Shown here piece by piece: positions 1 to 13,439 of a stretch of DNA of 64,000 nucleotides. Both the position numbers and the translations under genes were made by a program. The notes beneath the pieces are model-generated. The model saw only the letters and a program-made list of their open reading frames with translations. It was not told where the DNA came from and did no database searches. Within the stretch, counting starts at the first letter, position 1. Each line of letters starts with the position of its first letter. Origin of the DNA: Acanthochlamys bracteata (Eukaryota; Streptophyta; Magnoliopsida; Pandanales; Velloziaceae); the NCBI GenBank assembly GCA_019914995.1, contig CM034128.1:7442501-7506500 (forward strand). Reading direction: 5' to 3'.

Positions 1-2494
1 AAATTCAATTGTCGAAATCTCCTTACTCCAAATATTGAGATAGGAGATGTTGATTATTCTGTTACATCATTATTTGAACTGCTGATATATATATACAGAA
101 ATGTAATAGATTAGTATAATTTTTTCGTTAAAAATTTATACAACTAGACAAAGATAAACTTCTTTGATTGTTCTAGTTAACTGAATATTCCTTAAACTTG
201 CTAAGGAATTGTATCAATATTATCAAGACCTAAAATTAAACTCTGATCGGCACTGGATTAAACCAAGTTTACATAAGGCACAAATCCAGTCCAATTCAGT
301 AAGTATGATCCAAATTTTGATAAACTAATAAAATTATCAAATTCAAGAAAAATTTTGACATGATCTTCTCTAAAAACTCAATATGGAGAATCATTATGAA
401 TAATAATAACTATACTTATCACCAAAAATCCAAAATAAAAAAAAACGACCAATATGAAAATCGTTTACACATAAAATATCATTACTAGGTACCGGTAGCC
501 ATAACACCTATTACGATCCAAAACAATAATTATCACAATATTACATACAATCAGGTATAAAAAAAGTCAATGTCTATCGAGAATTACAGAGCTAACTACA
601 TACCAAAAAATTTACGATATAACCTTCGCACGCTCTCCGTTCAACAGTACCAAATCTAATCAGTGTCCACTAGTCTTTGACCTATTTGGAAGGTCAAAAA
701 AAAAGAAAAGACTTGAGCCTAGTCTCAGTGAAGTAAAACAGCAGAATATGCAATTAAGATAACTAATAAATTACCTAGATATTACAGTACTATCTATATG
801 CAGTAGATGTAACGATAGATTAGATTAGATTCTACTAAGTTTCGAATCATTCTATACCGATTTAGTTCTTAGCAAAGATATGTAATGATGTATGCGAATA
901 TATTAAGAGTAACATCCATACAATATAGTTGATCGAGTGAGATCACATCTCCGACTTGCATCACGCTACAATGTATATCATACAAGTATATATATACATA
1001 ATACCTTTATATATCAAAACTATAAACAAGCTCAATGCTCAATATGCTCTGAGATTTATAGGTTACCTATATATCTCGGTGACCGTATGTCTTGAGACCC
1101 ACCGTATGAATATCTCATGCAATCATTCATAATATAATATGTTAGGGCATACTTGTAAAGTTCTGCATTGTCCAATACTAATGCAGTCTTTAATAAGTAT
1201 ATGCAATAGAATGGACTTTATCACAATGAACATGCGCTGCACAATGCGTACAAATACTATCATAATTATGCTTATGCATGTTTGAAGTATAAGCATTAAC
1301 ATGCATATCAATTATAGATGCAACTATGCAACCTAAGTTTATACCATACTAACATGCTATCAATAGCTACAAAAATAATGTCAAGTATAAGCATGTACAC
1401 ACACATGTAGTATGAATGATAAATCAAAATATGTAAGAACAATGACAAGTTATGACGGAGTTTCCAAATCAAATGTTACTTGTGTTGAAAGTCTAGTGAT
1501 ATAACTATAGTAACAAAGGCCGGTAATCCTCATCTGCGGTCCAAGCAATTATTTAGATCAACTGTCAACTCTAAACAGCACCACCTGAATTCAAATCATT
1601 CGTACCACTTAACGCGCATGCGGGCATATTTAATAAAAAAATACGCTAAGCAAAAGTTAAACCAAATACTCGTAATAAATACATAAATAAGTTAAAGTCT
1701 AACGCCCAATAACATATGGCGAATCATTCTAAAATTTCATCTATTCAACCATTTATTTAATTTCCTATCCGCTACTCATTTAATGCTAAAGTTAACAGAT
1801 TCAAGAAGCTTACTGATGAAACAGGATAATCGAATTCCAAAACAACTTGATTCGGAACAACTCGTATATTTTCGATCCAACGATTATTTAGAATGAAATG
1901 AATGAATACTTCATCTAATAACAATTTCAAACATGCAATATGAAGATTTTTAACTCACCTAAATCGAGTCGCCGAAAAAGTTTGCCGAATTTTGGCGCGT
2001 TAGGGTTTCGATCGAGAAGGTGTTAAATACCGTGAAAAATAGCAGCAACACCGGCAAAGCTTAAGGATGGTGATGACGAGCTTAATTTTCACGCTAACGG
2101 CAAAAAATAGAAGAATAACTTCCGATGGCGAACTCACGTGAAATCAAAAGCCGGAGCTAAAAATCAAAGCAAATATGTGAGAGAAAAAACTAGCAAGTTG
2201 AGAGGAGTATTTCTATTTACCTACCGTCCCCAGATCGCCGACGAAACTTCCCTACAAAAATTCTAATTTTTGTCCCGCATGGCGTAACTCGTCAGATTTG
2301 CGACGGCGACTGCTGGAAGAAAGAAGATGATGAACTGAATGGCTGGGGGAGATGATCATCGCCGGAGAAGGTTGATAGCGTGCCAGAGAGGAGCTGGGCG
2401 GAGGAGGCAGTGGCTGTCGAGCAGAAATAGAGAAGTGAGGAGAAGATAATAAAAAAAAAATAAGAACATTGCACATAAGGACTTCTATTTTAAA
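1..2494 (-). repeat. probable degenerate LTR-like sequence; no gene seen
   Basis: No convincing coding region is present; the short ORFs are AT-rich noise. Read on the minus strand, 2494 down to about 1950 runs from a pyrimidine-rich leader through short CG-rich stretches to a splice-donor-like AGGTGAG. This layout is common at the R-U5 end of long Gypsy LTRs in plants. No second LTR, primer-binding site or pol domain is in view, so the assignment is an inference from texture only. Confidence 0.25.
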
Positions 2495-2714
2495 CAATGG
2501 CTTGGTTTAGCCCACCAAGCCAAAGCTGTTCCAAATATCTTGCAAAGTGTAGCACATCAGTGTTAAGCATGCTACATTATCATGATTCAAGTTATAGCTT
2601 TTGGTGGCTAGATATTTCCGAACCTGTTGTTGATTATATACTTGTGGAATTATTTATTTATTTATTTAGTTACTTTTATTTTTTTGGATAAGGAGCTTGT
2701 GGATTTGTTCTAAG

Positions 2715-3050
2715 ATTGTCGGCATATAACTCCCTCATTTCAGGATGTGTGCAAATGGGATATATTGGAGGCTGCAAAGTTGTGGGATTCTATGATGAAG
2801 ACCTGTGTTCAAAGATTTTAATGTAGAGCTTTTGTACTGTGGCTTAGTTTATATGTAATCGATCATTTAAAGGGATGCCTCAAGTAAAGTATATGCCTGA
2901 CCTTAATTAGCAGACTTTGGTTCGAAGACGGATAAGATGTCAGCCAAAAATCTACTGTGATAGTGTTTGCATTCATGGGTGAAACTTACTTGGAAGTCCT
3001 TGTTACGAGGCTAATCAGTGCTGGTGTTGAACCAAATTTGTTGCAGCACC
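2715..3050 (+). pseudogene. P-class pentatricopeptide-repeat (PPR) relic
   Basis: Short PPR-like segments occur in different frames. Around 2718-2760 the translation reads AYNSLISGCVQMG. A one-base shift then gives DILEAAKLWDSMMKT, ended by a stop near 2820. Near 3010 comes LISAGVEPN, the typical end of a PPR helical repeat. In intact P-class proteins such 35-residue repeats bind organellar RNA one base per repeat. The frameshifts and stops make this a fossil. It is unrelated in position to the larger broken PPR gene at 17.5-23.3 kb. Confidence 0.5.
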
Positions 3051-3087
3051 ATTCAGCATGGATAAGCACCATTCTGCATCAGTATTA

Positions 3088-3340
3088 GGGAGCGTTTGGC
3101 ATTGCTTACTCCAAAAGTAATTTTTTAATTTTTTAATTTATATCTTCCACAGTTTTTATAAGTATTTAGAAATTTTATTTAAAAATTTAGAAAATATAGA
3201 AAAATTCTACGTAGTAAAATTTTTTTATTGCATATTTTTATTTTTTTAGATAAAAAATATAGAGCTCGTTTTTCAAAAGGAACAAAAATATTTTTCATTC
3301 TAAAAAAGCTGTATTTTAAAAGCACTCCCAAATGCCTTCT
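3088..3340. mobile_element. MITE, GCGTTTGG-family copy 1
   Basis: About 250 bp of AT-rich sequence with imperfect inverted ends: GGGAGCGTTTGGCATTGCTT on the left, and the reverse complement of a tail ending in CACTCCCAAATGCC on the right. The core contains TTCTACGTAGTAAAA, then TTGCATATTTT, then GAGCTCGTTTTTCAAAA. The same ordered core recurs in at least eight other places in the window, in both orientations. It has no coding capacity. Confidence 0.7.
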
Positions 3341-4127
3341 AAGGAGGTCTTTCTTAGCTTTCTCTTTTGAACGAATCTATTTTCAGCAGAAAACTATAAC
3401 TGCAATATGAGATATGGATCTTCTCCAACAAAACTGACTGTAAGTTCGTCTAATGTGAAGGCAGGTTATGCAGAGTTTTTAATGACCGTATTCTTGAGAA
3501 TGTTTATAACATATTAGTACTCTTAAGTAGATCTTTACATTATCATCAATTTTCCACATTGAATATACAAATGACCCCAACTTCTTGGGTTGAATATTGA
3601 TGTCAACAACATGAAGAATTGAAACCTTATGCTGAATGTTCTAGCAACCAAAGTTTATACACTCCTCAAAGAATGAATTTAACCAATATCCTGCAGCTAA
3701 TTCAGTAATGAAATCTTTTTAGCAAGAAGAGGTAGTTTATAAATTCTCTTCTTACTTCTTTTGAAGTAGTGCATTGCCTTGAAGAAGGTATTTGCTGAGA
3801 GTTTCTTTAGCAGTTTAATTGTTATAAGAACTGAACTTTTTCTTTTTTAACTGTAGCTGATCATCATCTCCCTCCTAATATCATAATAATCACCATACTA
3901 GAATGGGCTGAAATGGAGCACTTCTTGTGGTTTTATAGTATTATTGAATTTAAGACTGTTGAGCTTCAAAAGTTTGCAATAACACCCAATTCGAGAGAGT
4001 TAATTTGTTGCTTTTTTATGCAATTTTTTTATTATTGATATTTTCGGGAGATCCTAATACATAAAAGGTTTCTTTCATTCATTGATATAAATTATTTCTA
4101 TAGAGTAACATTAAACCACTTGACCCA

Positions 4128-4332
4128 GGATGCGTTTGGGATGGCTTATGAAATGGAGCTTTTCTGAAATGGGGAGTATTTTTGTCCTTTTTGAAAAACG
4201 AGCTCTATTTTTTTACTTCCAAAAAAATAATAAAAATATGCAATAAAAAGATCTCATTACGTAAAAGTTTTCTACACTATCTAAATTTTCTAAATACTTA
4301 TAAAATATGTATTAAAAAACGCAGTGTATCTT
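4128..4332. mobile_element. MITE, GCGTTTGG-family copy 2
   Basis: Begins GGATGCGTTTGGGATGGCTTA. It carries the family core in the opposite orientation to copy 1: TTTTTGAAAAACGAGCTCT, then ATGCAATAAAAAG, then ATTACGTAAAAG. The right end is degenerate. It lies between the PPR relic and the 3' end of the transporter gene; nothing else is recognisable between 3340 and 4708. Confidence 0.6.
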
Positions 4333-4708
4333 TGATTTGAAGAGTCTGAAAGGCTTTATCATATATTCACAAGAAAAAAGCAAAACTATACATACTTACA
4401 AATGGCTGATCATGTCCAGTATGTATTAATATATACATATGTCCGAGGTAGAATCCTGTTGTAGATGTATCCAGGAGTATTTCCCCCCTTTTTCAATGGC
4501 ATATGCTTTTTGAAACATTCCAATTTAGTCAGGAACAAAAATCAATCTTCAAGAATCCTTCAATAGTACATAGGTGTCTTTGGAACATTTTTGAGCCTCT
4601 TGCATGAGAAATCCCATATTACTACCGAACTTTTCTATGAACTATCATTTTCGTATATACTATTACTATATACGAAGTCGATATGTTGGTTTACAAAAGC
4701 TTGCTGTG

Positions 4709-7700
4709 CTATGAAACAACCGGGCAGCCCTCCACCCAGACACCTGGTTCAGTCGGACATGAAGCTAGAGGACATCCATCCAAGTCATTCCCCCACCAGT
4801 TCAGGTTGATGTTTTCTAGGCCAAGGCACAGATACAGCAGGACTGCCATGAATGCCAACCCCGCATCCAGTGCACCAGAGAGCACATAGTTGTTACGCTG
4901 CCACCAATTTCTTCTGTACTTATACACCACATACCCTGACAAGAATCCAATTATGACCCAAGATGTGTAGTTCACAGCCGTTGCTGGTGGCATATTTCCT
5001 GTGGCACCAATCATTACAGGCATGTTAATCAGGGGAATCCAATCATGGTTGGGGAAGGCCTTGTGTGCAAGCCAGACTAGCAGAGGGGCAATCGCTCCAC
5101 CAAGGAAGAACCAGTTGATGGCGGAGTATTGACCAAGGTCACCAAAGATCCTGCGAGGACTAATGAGACCCCAGATTACAGAGGCATCGTAGAAGACATG
5201 GTCCCCAGGGCAAGTCCAAGGGCTGTCTGATGGCAGGGTGGCTTTGTCGCAGATGTTAGGAACGGTTTCCATTAGCCACCATGCTGTTCCCAGGTAAACA
5301 AGTGCTGCTATTAAAGTTCCTACTACCTGCAATAAGACAGTTCCAATAAATTTTACTAAGAGATTCTTACAAGAATATTCATCTAAACTAGTATTGGATG
5401 TATTCACGTTTGCTTTTTCAGTTTTCATTATTGTGTCCAACACGCTTACTCTCTCATGACAAAACTTCTGTCCTCAAAAATTTTTGCAACTTTTTGATGG
5501 ATATGTTCTTCCTGTTTATCTCTCTTATTGTATGATTGGGTTTCATTCATTTGAATTGTAAAGTATGTGTAACTCATCTCAAATTTGGAAACAGTTGATT
5601 ATGTGACTCATGTTTAATTAGTCTATCTTGAAGGCTATCTAGTACTATTTAATCTGGAATGCAGTAATTATATCTCACTTCATAGTGTAAACCAAAAGTA
5701 CCTAAATGCATGATGAACTTATTCCAAAATAAATGTATCATAAACACTTCATAACAATAATTTATCCTACTTTTTTGCCAAATTACTGAACGACTATGGA
5801 GGTGAAATGTGTGCATAAAATTCTTATCCTCTAGGAATCTTGTCACTTCGTATGATATAGCTTCAATGGGCATAAGCATGTCAACACAACTAGTCTAGGT
5901 TTTTAAGTCAATGTTTATCTTTATCAAAAGTTGCATGTTAAGCATAAGCATCTAACGGCATTGAGATTCATGCAGATTAGAAGGCCTTATATAATCTTTT
6001 GCTTCGCCAATTTCCGCAAGTCTTGTTTTCTTGCTTGCTCAATAACTACAAAGCAAAATGTAGCATACACCAATTAAAATTGATCGAGATAATAAAGAAG
6101 AACATAGCTTCTGGAGTAAGTATTGTTACGATAGGCCTTGCATATTCTGCAGTATATGAAGTGTATGTTTGCACTGAAGTTTCATGGTGTATGTAGGATA
6201 CCTGAGCCATGAACATTGTTCTTGGTGGGATCTTCATGTAGTGGCCCAACTTGAAATCTTGAAGGAAGGTCAATGCTTGAGTCATGCTAATATACCCATA
6301 GACCTTGAAGCACATGTTTGCAACTGGTCGTCCAGGATACAAGTATCCCATGATGTATTCAGTAATCACATTCAATCCTGGTGTCTGCATAATCAAATAT
6401 AGGGGTTCAATGTGCTATGAAAAGAACCATGTAAAATAAAAGTTTAAATCAGTACTGATGTCCGAGAAGAATTACCTGGTTTGTAGTTGCAGTTATAATT
6501 CCAATAGGTAGAGTGAAGAAGATTGCTAGGAAGCAGGCTAATAGGACACCCCACCATGGTAGTTGAAGCTGGTCAATGTAGTACTCACAAGCAAATACGG
6601 TAAGGGCAACATTGGCAATGAGGATGCAGATGAACCACCATTCAGGTACCTGTTTGTATTTTCTCATGAGCTTAGTATGCACGTCTATTTTCCTATCTTG
6701 GAATGCCGACTTACTCAATTGCCACATTTCTCTGCAAATATTTAAAAACTTTATGCATTTGGCATATGATTTGATGTTAGGGATTCTAATTCTGAGAACA
6801 GTAGGACCCTTACTTTCCATGAAAGAGAAGCACATGAGTGACAGTCGCTGTGAGTGAAGCAAATCCAACACCATAAGTCATTGCAAAGAAGGTGCTCAAA
6901 TACAGAGGCCCGTTCTTCTCATAAGCTTGGACGTCTAGCTGGAAATTGTTGTCTATTATGCTAGAGATATTATACGTCTGACCTTCAGAAGTGAAGAGTC
7001 CATCAGAGAATATAGGAAATGTGCCAGCCTTGTACAGGTTAAGCCAGTATGCGATAGGTGTGATCACATACATAATTAGCACAAAGCCGACTGCAACATT
7101 GGCTGTTGCAAACCAAGGACTTGCAAGAGGACTGCCAAGATATGATGAGACGGTAGACCAATCAAGTCCTATAGCGCCAAGGCCAAGTCCAGATAGGCCT
7201 GAGCCGAGCTGCTGGGCAAGCACAGAACGGGGGAATATCCAGCAGACCCAGGACAGGGAGGTGAGCATCTGGAAAAGGTAACCAGGGAAGACATAGTAGG
7301 TGAAGCTGCAGATGAAGGCAACCATGAAAAATTGGTTTCTGGTCAAGCTTCCCTTCGGCCTTTCTTCCTTCTCATGAAGTGCCCTGTACCAAAATGAAGG
7401 TAATGGAATTAATTTCGGTTCCAATCATTGAGTAAACATTTAGGAATATGTGACAATGTTGTATGATATGTGGGCAAGGTGCATGGTATTAACTTCACAC
7501 TTGTTGCAGGTATAGCTGATTGCCCAGAAATCCGTCATCAGGACCGCAATGACAAAGATAGTTATGGTTTTAATATATTGGAAATTGTTCCTTTGATGCT
7601 GGAGCTGCTAAGGTAAATGCCCTAATTATTCTTCCGGTATTTGACATGTATCAAACTACAATATCTTTGCCTTTGTCATGCCATAATTTCATCAAGCAAG

Positions 7701-10700
7701 TCTTGTTAACAGTCTGGGAGAATGTATATAGCAAAGAGCTGGCTAGTTCAAAATATGGTGCGGTGGATGCTAGTTTCAATTGCTTGTTTTTCTCGCAGCT
7801 CCTTTTTTTTGTCCCCTTCTCTGAGAAACATGGCGTTGCCACTAGTATTATAATCTAGACCTGTTGCAGTGCGTGTGTGATTTGCATTCCACAGTATTTT
7901 GTAAGGGAGCGATTTCGTGCATGTGCCCTAAATCAACACTTGCCGGTAACAACAATTTCATTCAATTCTCCTAAATAAACTTTGAAAGAGTCTTGCGCAC
8001 ATGATATACTTATTTTCTTTGTACTCTGTTTTCTAATGATATTGCATGTAGAACACGTACCATGAAGTAGGAAAATGGGAAAGAACGAAAACAATTTTGT
8101 AGATTACATAGAGTATGTTTAAAATTACTTATAAAATAAAATTTTTTTAAAATAAAAAATATTTTTATTTTTTTAAAAACTAAATTTTATTTTTTTATTT
8201 TAAAAATATAATAAATATATGTAATAAAAAAATTTTATTACGTAAATTTTTTTTACGTTTTTTAAAATTTTAAATAAATTTTTTAAATATTTATAAAATA
8301 TATATTAAAAAATATAAATAAAAAATTAAAAATTTTTGTTGAAAAAATGGAAAGCTAAACGCATCCGTTGAACTAAACATCAATTGAGGCATTTCATTAT
8401 TAAAACGCAAGTGGGCAGACAGCAAACTTAAATTTGTATCTGTCCTAAGCTATAACCTTTGATAGGAAAAAAATGAATTGCTTGTGTCCAATTTCCTAGT
8501 GTCCAATTTCCTAGACAATAATGCAAGCACTCTCAGCTAGAAGCAATAACTGTAAGTATGTGTGTGCTTTCTATTTTAATATTTCCAACATTTATTTTAA
8601 GGTCATGTTGTTATTTCACACAAGTTCAGATCCTAATTTTTCGTGAGAACTACGCACCTACATGTGCATTCTGTTAGGGCGTGTTTATGGATCTCTTAAA
8701 TTCTAACTTTTTTAAATTTATTTTTAATATAAAATAAATGAAAATTTTAAAATAAATAATTTTTATTAAAATAATTTTTAAATTTTATTTTAAAACTTAC
8801 TATTAATACAAAGTTATATAAAAAATTATTTTTATTTAATATTTTTATTTAATTTTTTAAAGTTATTTTTAAAAAAATATGTTTAACTTAAGGTAAACAC
8901 ATCCTCAGCTTATCGCGAGACATAGTATTGTATTGGCTCAAATTCTAGCAAGAGACGATTAGTTTCTAAATTGAAAAAATTCAAATTTTCATGTAACATG
9001 CTAGCAATAAAAGTGCATAAAAACTAAAAACTCTAGCGTTCGTAGCATTCTTCGTGTACAGCTAATACAGCTCTATTTCATTAGAAGAAGTGTTGTAGTA
9101 TGGACTATTTGTTGAGTTTCGGCAAACACAAATTTTTAAGGGCCTAAATTTGCGAAACGGAAACTTTGTGGTTTCACTCATGCAAAATGCATTTAATCAA
9201 ATATTATAACATGTTCACAAATCAGACAAAACACTCTCGCCCATATGTGAAATTTGTAGATTCAAATTGATTCCCTGTTGTAGATGGATCTACAAGAATC
9301 TCTATCCAAAGATTCAGAAAAAGCTAAAAATTAAATGAAGTACTAACAACAGCTCAGCGAAAGTGACTCACTTGTCTATTAATTAATTTCTTTGGTGTTC
9401 TAAATTATCATTCTTCGTTCAACTACATTCGTTGTCCTTCGTCAATATTTTCAAAAAAAAAAAAAAAAAAAAAAAAGATGCTGCTGCTGATGAGATTTAG
9501 CGATAGTTTTGAATAATTGGGGACACATCGGGTTTCTTTCATGTATATTGCTTGCAGCTATACATTGAAGTAACTCAAAATGACATCAACTACATTTTGC
9601 GTGCTCAAGTATTTCTCTGGTCCCTTTCCGTTATTGTCACTTGCCATTTACGATTCTAATGATCTTTTCTAACAACAAACTAATCAAATCTTTTAATAAG
9701 ATACATACTTTAATTCGTAAAAAGAGCTGCCCTATATTAGATACAAATCAAAGTTAAAGTATATAAGAGTGGCTTATATTCTACAACTAAATATATATTT
9801 TCTTGCCAGAAATCATAATAATAAAATATAAGATACGTGCCACATGAATTGGTATGAGCAATTATATAAATTGGCGTATGCATTTTTTATAATTCATCCT
9901 AATTTCCTACGCAATTCCTAATTTTTTATTTGATGTTTTTTTTTCTTTTTATTTATTGTTTTCTGAATTCTTTAGAAGGAAAAGTTCATATTCATACTTC
10001 ACAAAAAAAAACACTGAAACAAGAGAAGTACTGAATATGAAGTGTTTCCAAATGATGAGCGCTGAGCTTTCTCGCAATTATAGGGAGCCGAAAAACAAGA
10101 AGATGCATAGAGGCAATGGTCTAAGCCATTCTGGCAAATAAGGAACTGGAGGTACCTGAAAAGAGAAACCTGCACCAGATTGTAAGGCCACCACATCGCC
10201 GCCGGCTCCACAAGATACCGCCGGAATATTCCCGCCCATCCAAACCCCAACACCTACTTGCAGTCATATCGAATAACATTATAAATTCTATTCATCAAAA
10301 GATAAATTTATGTGTATATATAGATATTTGATAAACAGATAGAAACCTGGGTGGTGAGGACGACAAGGAGGGAGACGAAGAAGGTCATGTGTTTTTTGTA
10401 GAAGATTTTAACAGCTGTAACAATATGTATAGCGTAAACGCTTCCGGCACCGGAGTTGGCGAAGATGGTGATGAGAACGTGTTCTTTGATATTGAAAGGC
10501 CCAGGATTGAGTGTGAACTCCCACCTTGTCCCTCTGAAGAAAACCTTATCGGTAATCGTAGACGCCATGAGGTGTCCTAGCGGTACAACGGCGATCTGTG
10601 CCGATATTGATGTGATTGATAGAGGCTCTTTTCTGTACCAGAAAAACTGGTTGAGGAACGAAAGTACCACGCATGATAACGTGCCTAGCACCCACATCCT

Positions 10701-11018
10701 GAACGTGAGTACCGGTGTAGACGGGTCATCTGTGTTCGGAACTGTTAAGGCGACTTGCTCGATCGGAGAATTTTCCTCTTCTTCTTTGGATACTTCATTG
10801 GATGGAGTACTCGACGAAGACGAGGCACCGCCGCTGTTTGTGATTTCTTTTGATACTGCAACATATAGTATAACATGTTAGACGAAACTGAATGAGAATG
10901 ACATGAAAGAAAACCTTTGCGATCGATGTAATAGTGAATTGATTAGCGTTTGGTTTCTCTTACGGAGTGGAGCGGAAATTTGCTGCTGCTCATCTTCCTC
11001 TTCACAGGAAGTCGCCAT
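4709..11018 (-). CDS. OPT: oligopeptide transporter, OPT family (OPT1/OPT5-like), seven exons
   Basis: Exons on the minus strand: 11018-10964, 10855-10347, 10253-10156, 7383-6814, 6731-6476, 6384-6202 and 5326-4709. They sum to 2289 bp, giving 762 aa plus stop, with GT-AG borders and an unbroken frame. The protein has an acidic, Ser-rich cytosolic N-terminus (about 1-65) followed by many hydrophobic helices. The two OPT signatures are present: NPG at 135-137 and KIPPR at 547-551. The length is normal for plant OPTs. The family carries tetra- and pentapeptides, glutathione-type peptides or metal chelates into the cytosol with protons across the plasma membrane; which substrate applies here cannot be read from the sequence. 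The start is the first Met of the conserved frame. Intron 3 (7384-10155) is unusually large and holds MITEs. No lesion is seen, so the gene should be functional. Confidence 0.95.
8111..8366. mobile_element. MITE, degenerate GCGTTTGG-family copy in OPT intron 3
   Basis: Very AT-rich. It begins GAGTATGTTTAAAATTACTT and ends AAGCTAAACGCATCC. The centre has ATGTAATAAAAAAATTTTA followed by TTACGTAAA, matching the recurrent family core. Confidence 0.55.
8677..8904. mobile_element. Tourist-like MITE in OPT intron 3
   Basis: Inverted ends: GGGCGTGTTTATGG on the left and GGTAAACACATCC on the right. The left flank is TTA, as in PIF/Harbinger-type insertions; the right flank is TCA, so the duplication is imperfect. 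It belongs to the same family as the better preserved copy at 51418-51678. Non-coding. Confidence 0.65.
9453..9476 (+). repeat. poly(A) run
   Basis: An uninterrupted run of 24 A inside OPT intron 3. It could be the tail of an old retroposed sequence, but nothing recognisable precedes it. Confidence 0.9.
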
Positions 11019-11216
11019 GGTTGACCGATATCGCCTGCCGTGCTGCTTATCTCTTGATTCTATTGATTTCTGTCCTTATTCTTCTTCTTGTGTAGCTCCG
11101 TCAGCTAACTAAACATATGTAATAATTTGATTATTACAAGTTTGGAAATGGTTGAAGAAGAAATTAACAACTAAATATGTTCTAATTAATGAATTTCGAG
11201 CACCATGTGTTACACG

Positions 11217-11245
11217 TTGACCGTTGATAGATATATTACGTGGGC
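11217..11245. promoter_or_regulatory. candidate W-box and ACGTGGGC element upstream of OPT
   Basis: TTGACC lies at 11217-11222 and ACGTGGGC at 11238-11245, about 200-230 bp upstream of the OPT start codon. These cores are the known binding sites of WRKY and bZIP/ABF factors. Occurrence alone is weak evidence, so this is only a candidate. Confidence 0.3.
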
Positions 11246-13430
11246 ACGCCTACATAACAGTCTGGAGACAATGTTGCAACATGAAATACAGATAGAAAGA
11301 AAGGAAGCTCCAGTTAAATTAATAAAATACAGCAGCTATAAATAGGGCGTTTGTTTTATTGTTTTAACCTAGCGATGAAATTGCCACATAGCTTTAAAGG
11401 ATGGTAACCGGTAAGTGCCATACTTGCAAAAATCGACCTCGATCCAAAAAACTGTCCGAATTGACGGATTGCGGATTGACCCGACAAATCAACCTAGTGT
11501 TGGTCTGTTTGCTAGTGCCAGTAGCTCTGCAACCAATTAAAGGTGCAATAGGCAAATACCTAACACAGACAATTACAATTATTTAAAAAGCACCAACATC
11601 ACTTAAAATTCCAAATAAAACTTTAAAATACATCAATAAAATCAATAACATCAGCAACATCTATAGAGTATCTTTTAAGTTTTAATAAGACTCATCAACT
11701 TAGAGTGTTACAACAACATCAACAAATTCAAAGCAGCACTGCAGCCAGTACAATAGGCCAACACCCAATCTTGGTGGCCGGTCTACCAAAGTGCTAATAG
11801 CTTTTTTTCCACCATACATAATCTTCTCCAACACACTCAGCTGCCAAGGGACAATAAAAGAGACCTGACAAGAATAGAAAAATACTGTGAAGTATGAATA
11901 AAGTTTATCATGTATCAAATAGAAAATGAATTGATATAACCAAAGACTACATTTATGTAGACTTATGTACATAATAATTTTGCAGGGTTTTCATTTGTTA
12001 GTAGAGGGTGACCATAAGACAATGTCCACAACTCTTAATAGCTCCATTGGTTCAGCAAGACAAGTTGGAAAAGATTGTGGATATGAAAGCATCATTTATA
12101 AAAATAATAAATCAAAAGACATTGCATTTGTTTATGATGTTATTTTATTCTCGAGCATATATATGAGTAAATGGTTTGTTCTGAAAGTACTGTCTACTGC
12201 TACTTTTAAAATCAAATTCTTCTTGCCTAACAGAGGAGATCAAAAAAGTATATCAAGAAAGTCTACTTATTAATGAATGCTAGAGAGCCAGTTAGTGACA
12301 AGTTAAGATTGTTTGATAAGAAGCAAGCAGTTGTAGTTCTAATGAAAGCTGAAGAGCTGTGTGACATGCTGCAAGATATCTATAAAGATACAACACACTA
12401 ACTAGTCTATGCATCATCTCAAATATATATATATATTTATAAGTACATGGTATATAAATGCTTACAAGAATTAAAAAAAAGGACTAAATTGAAGTTCTAC
12501 CTCCTAAATGTTTCAATTTGATGAGTATATACTTGATTGATTGTTGCTAAATGGCTTCATGTAATAAAGTTATTTGTACTATTGCAAAACTCTAGCTCAT
12601 GTAAATTTCAAGACTATTTTTGAAACAAGTACTACTCTAGTGTTATCAGAGTAAACAAGTACTATTCTACTATTGCAATACTCTAGCTCCGAGTAAACCC
12701 CGTTCTACTATTGCAATACTCTAGCTCATGGGTCGCCCCGGATCAATCTAGACCAACTGTATTAACGAGTCATTTGCAGATCCGAACCGATTTACGTTCC
12801 ACATCGACAATTTTGGGGTCGACCTGAGCAGGCCAGTCCAGACCTGATAACTTTGTAAGAACACCTCGAGGCCATAAACCTAACACGTGTTCGAATCACA
12901 TACAAGTTAATTATGACGCATCATATTTATATGCCACGTACCGTAAAGCTACTAATTCTTCGAAATGTTACCATGTATAATTTTAACAAATACTTACATT
13001 TGAACTTTCTTTCCATCAATAGTTATAACAGATTATGAGTTATATCTAATTAAGAAAATCTATAATATACACTGTACTTGATTAGAATTTTGCATTTTAA
13101 GAATATATCTACATATGTATTAATTATTAAGTTATTCAAACAATTCTAGTTCAAATTATTATACCATCATATGAGAAAGGAACTAACAATTACAAGAATC
13201 AATTTGTCAAGAAAACATTTTAGTTAAAAATAAATGTATTAATCACATGTTATTTATATATTTTTAAAACTAATTATTGGATTTATAAATAGATGAGATA
13301 TATAGCTAAATGAGTAACATGTTTTAACAAAATGCGTAACAATTGAATGATTAATTTATCTGTTGGAGAGATACAAAATCGTAAAAGTTAACCAACATAT
13401 GCCACCAAATGTCAATATATTGAATTTCAT
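11246..13430. other. intergenic region with an unidentified gene relic
   Basis: Mostly AT-rich intergenic DNA. Coding texture appears twice on the plus strand. Near 11985-12110 it reads GFHLLVEGDHKTMSTTL after a possible acceptor (TTTTGCAG). From about 12268 to the stop at 12399-12401 it contains REPVSDKLRLFDKKQAVVVL and EELCDMLQDIYKDTTH. The second stretch looks like a real, charged protein C-terminus, but I do not recognise the family. Between 12650 and 12860 there are short CCGGATC/GACC-rich motifs like those seen elsewhere in intergenic DNA of this window. Confidence 0.35.
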
Positions 13431-13439
13431 GAAAGAGGG

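Larger units (their letters stand above)
7384..10155 (-). other. large intron 3 of the OPT gene
   Basis: A 2.77-kb intron with acceptor GTACAG before 7383 and donor at 10155-10154. It separates the VSLF and RALHEKE parts of the protein; the split Arg codon (AG|G) fits exactly. It contains two MITEs (8111-8366 and 8677-8904) and a run of 24 A at 9453-9476. The short ORFs inside it do not resemble proteins. Confidence 0.85.

Noticed and set aside
2252..2497. Minus-strand 81-codon ORF with signal-peptide-like start and Pro/Ser-rich body
   Set aside because: The sequence texture is that of an LTR leader, there is no known family, and an alternative overlapping frame is equally open.
11337..11346. 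TATAAATAGG, a good TATA-box match on the plus strand
   Set aside because: It points away from the transporter gene and no plus-strand gene follows; the downstream 61-codon ORF has no support.
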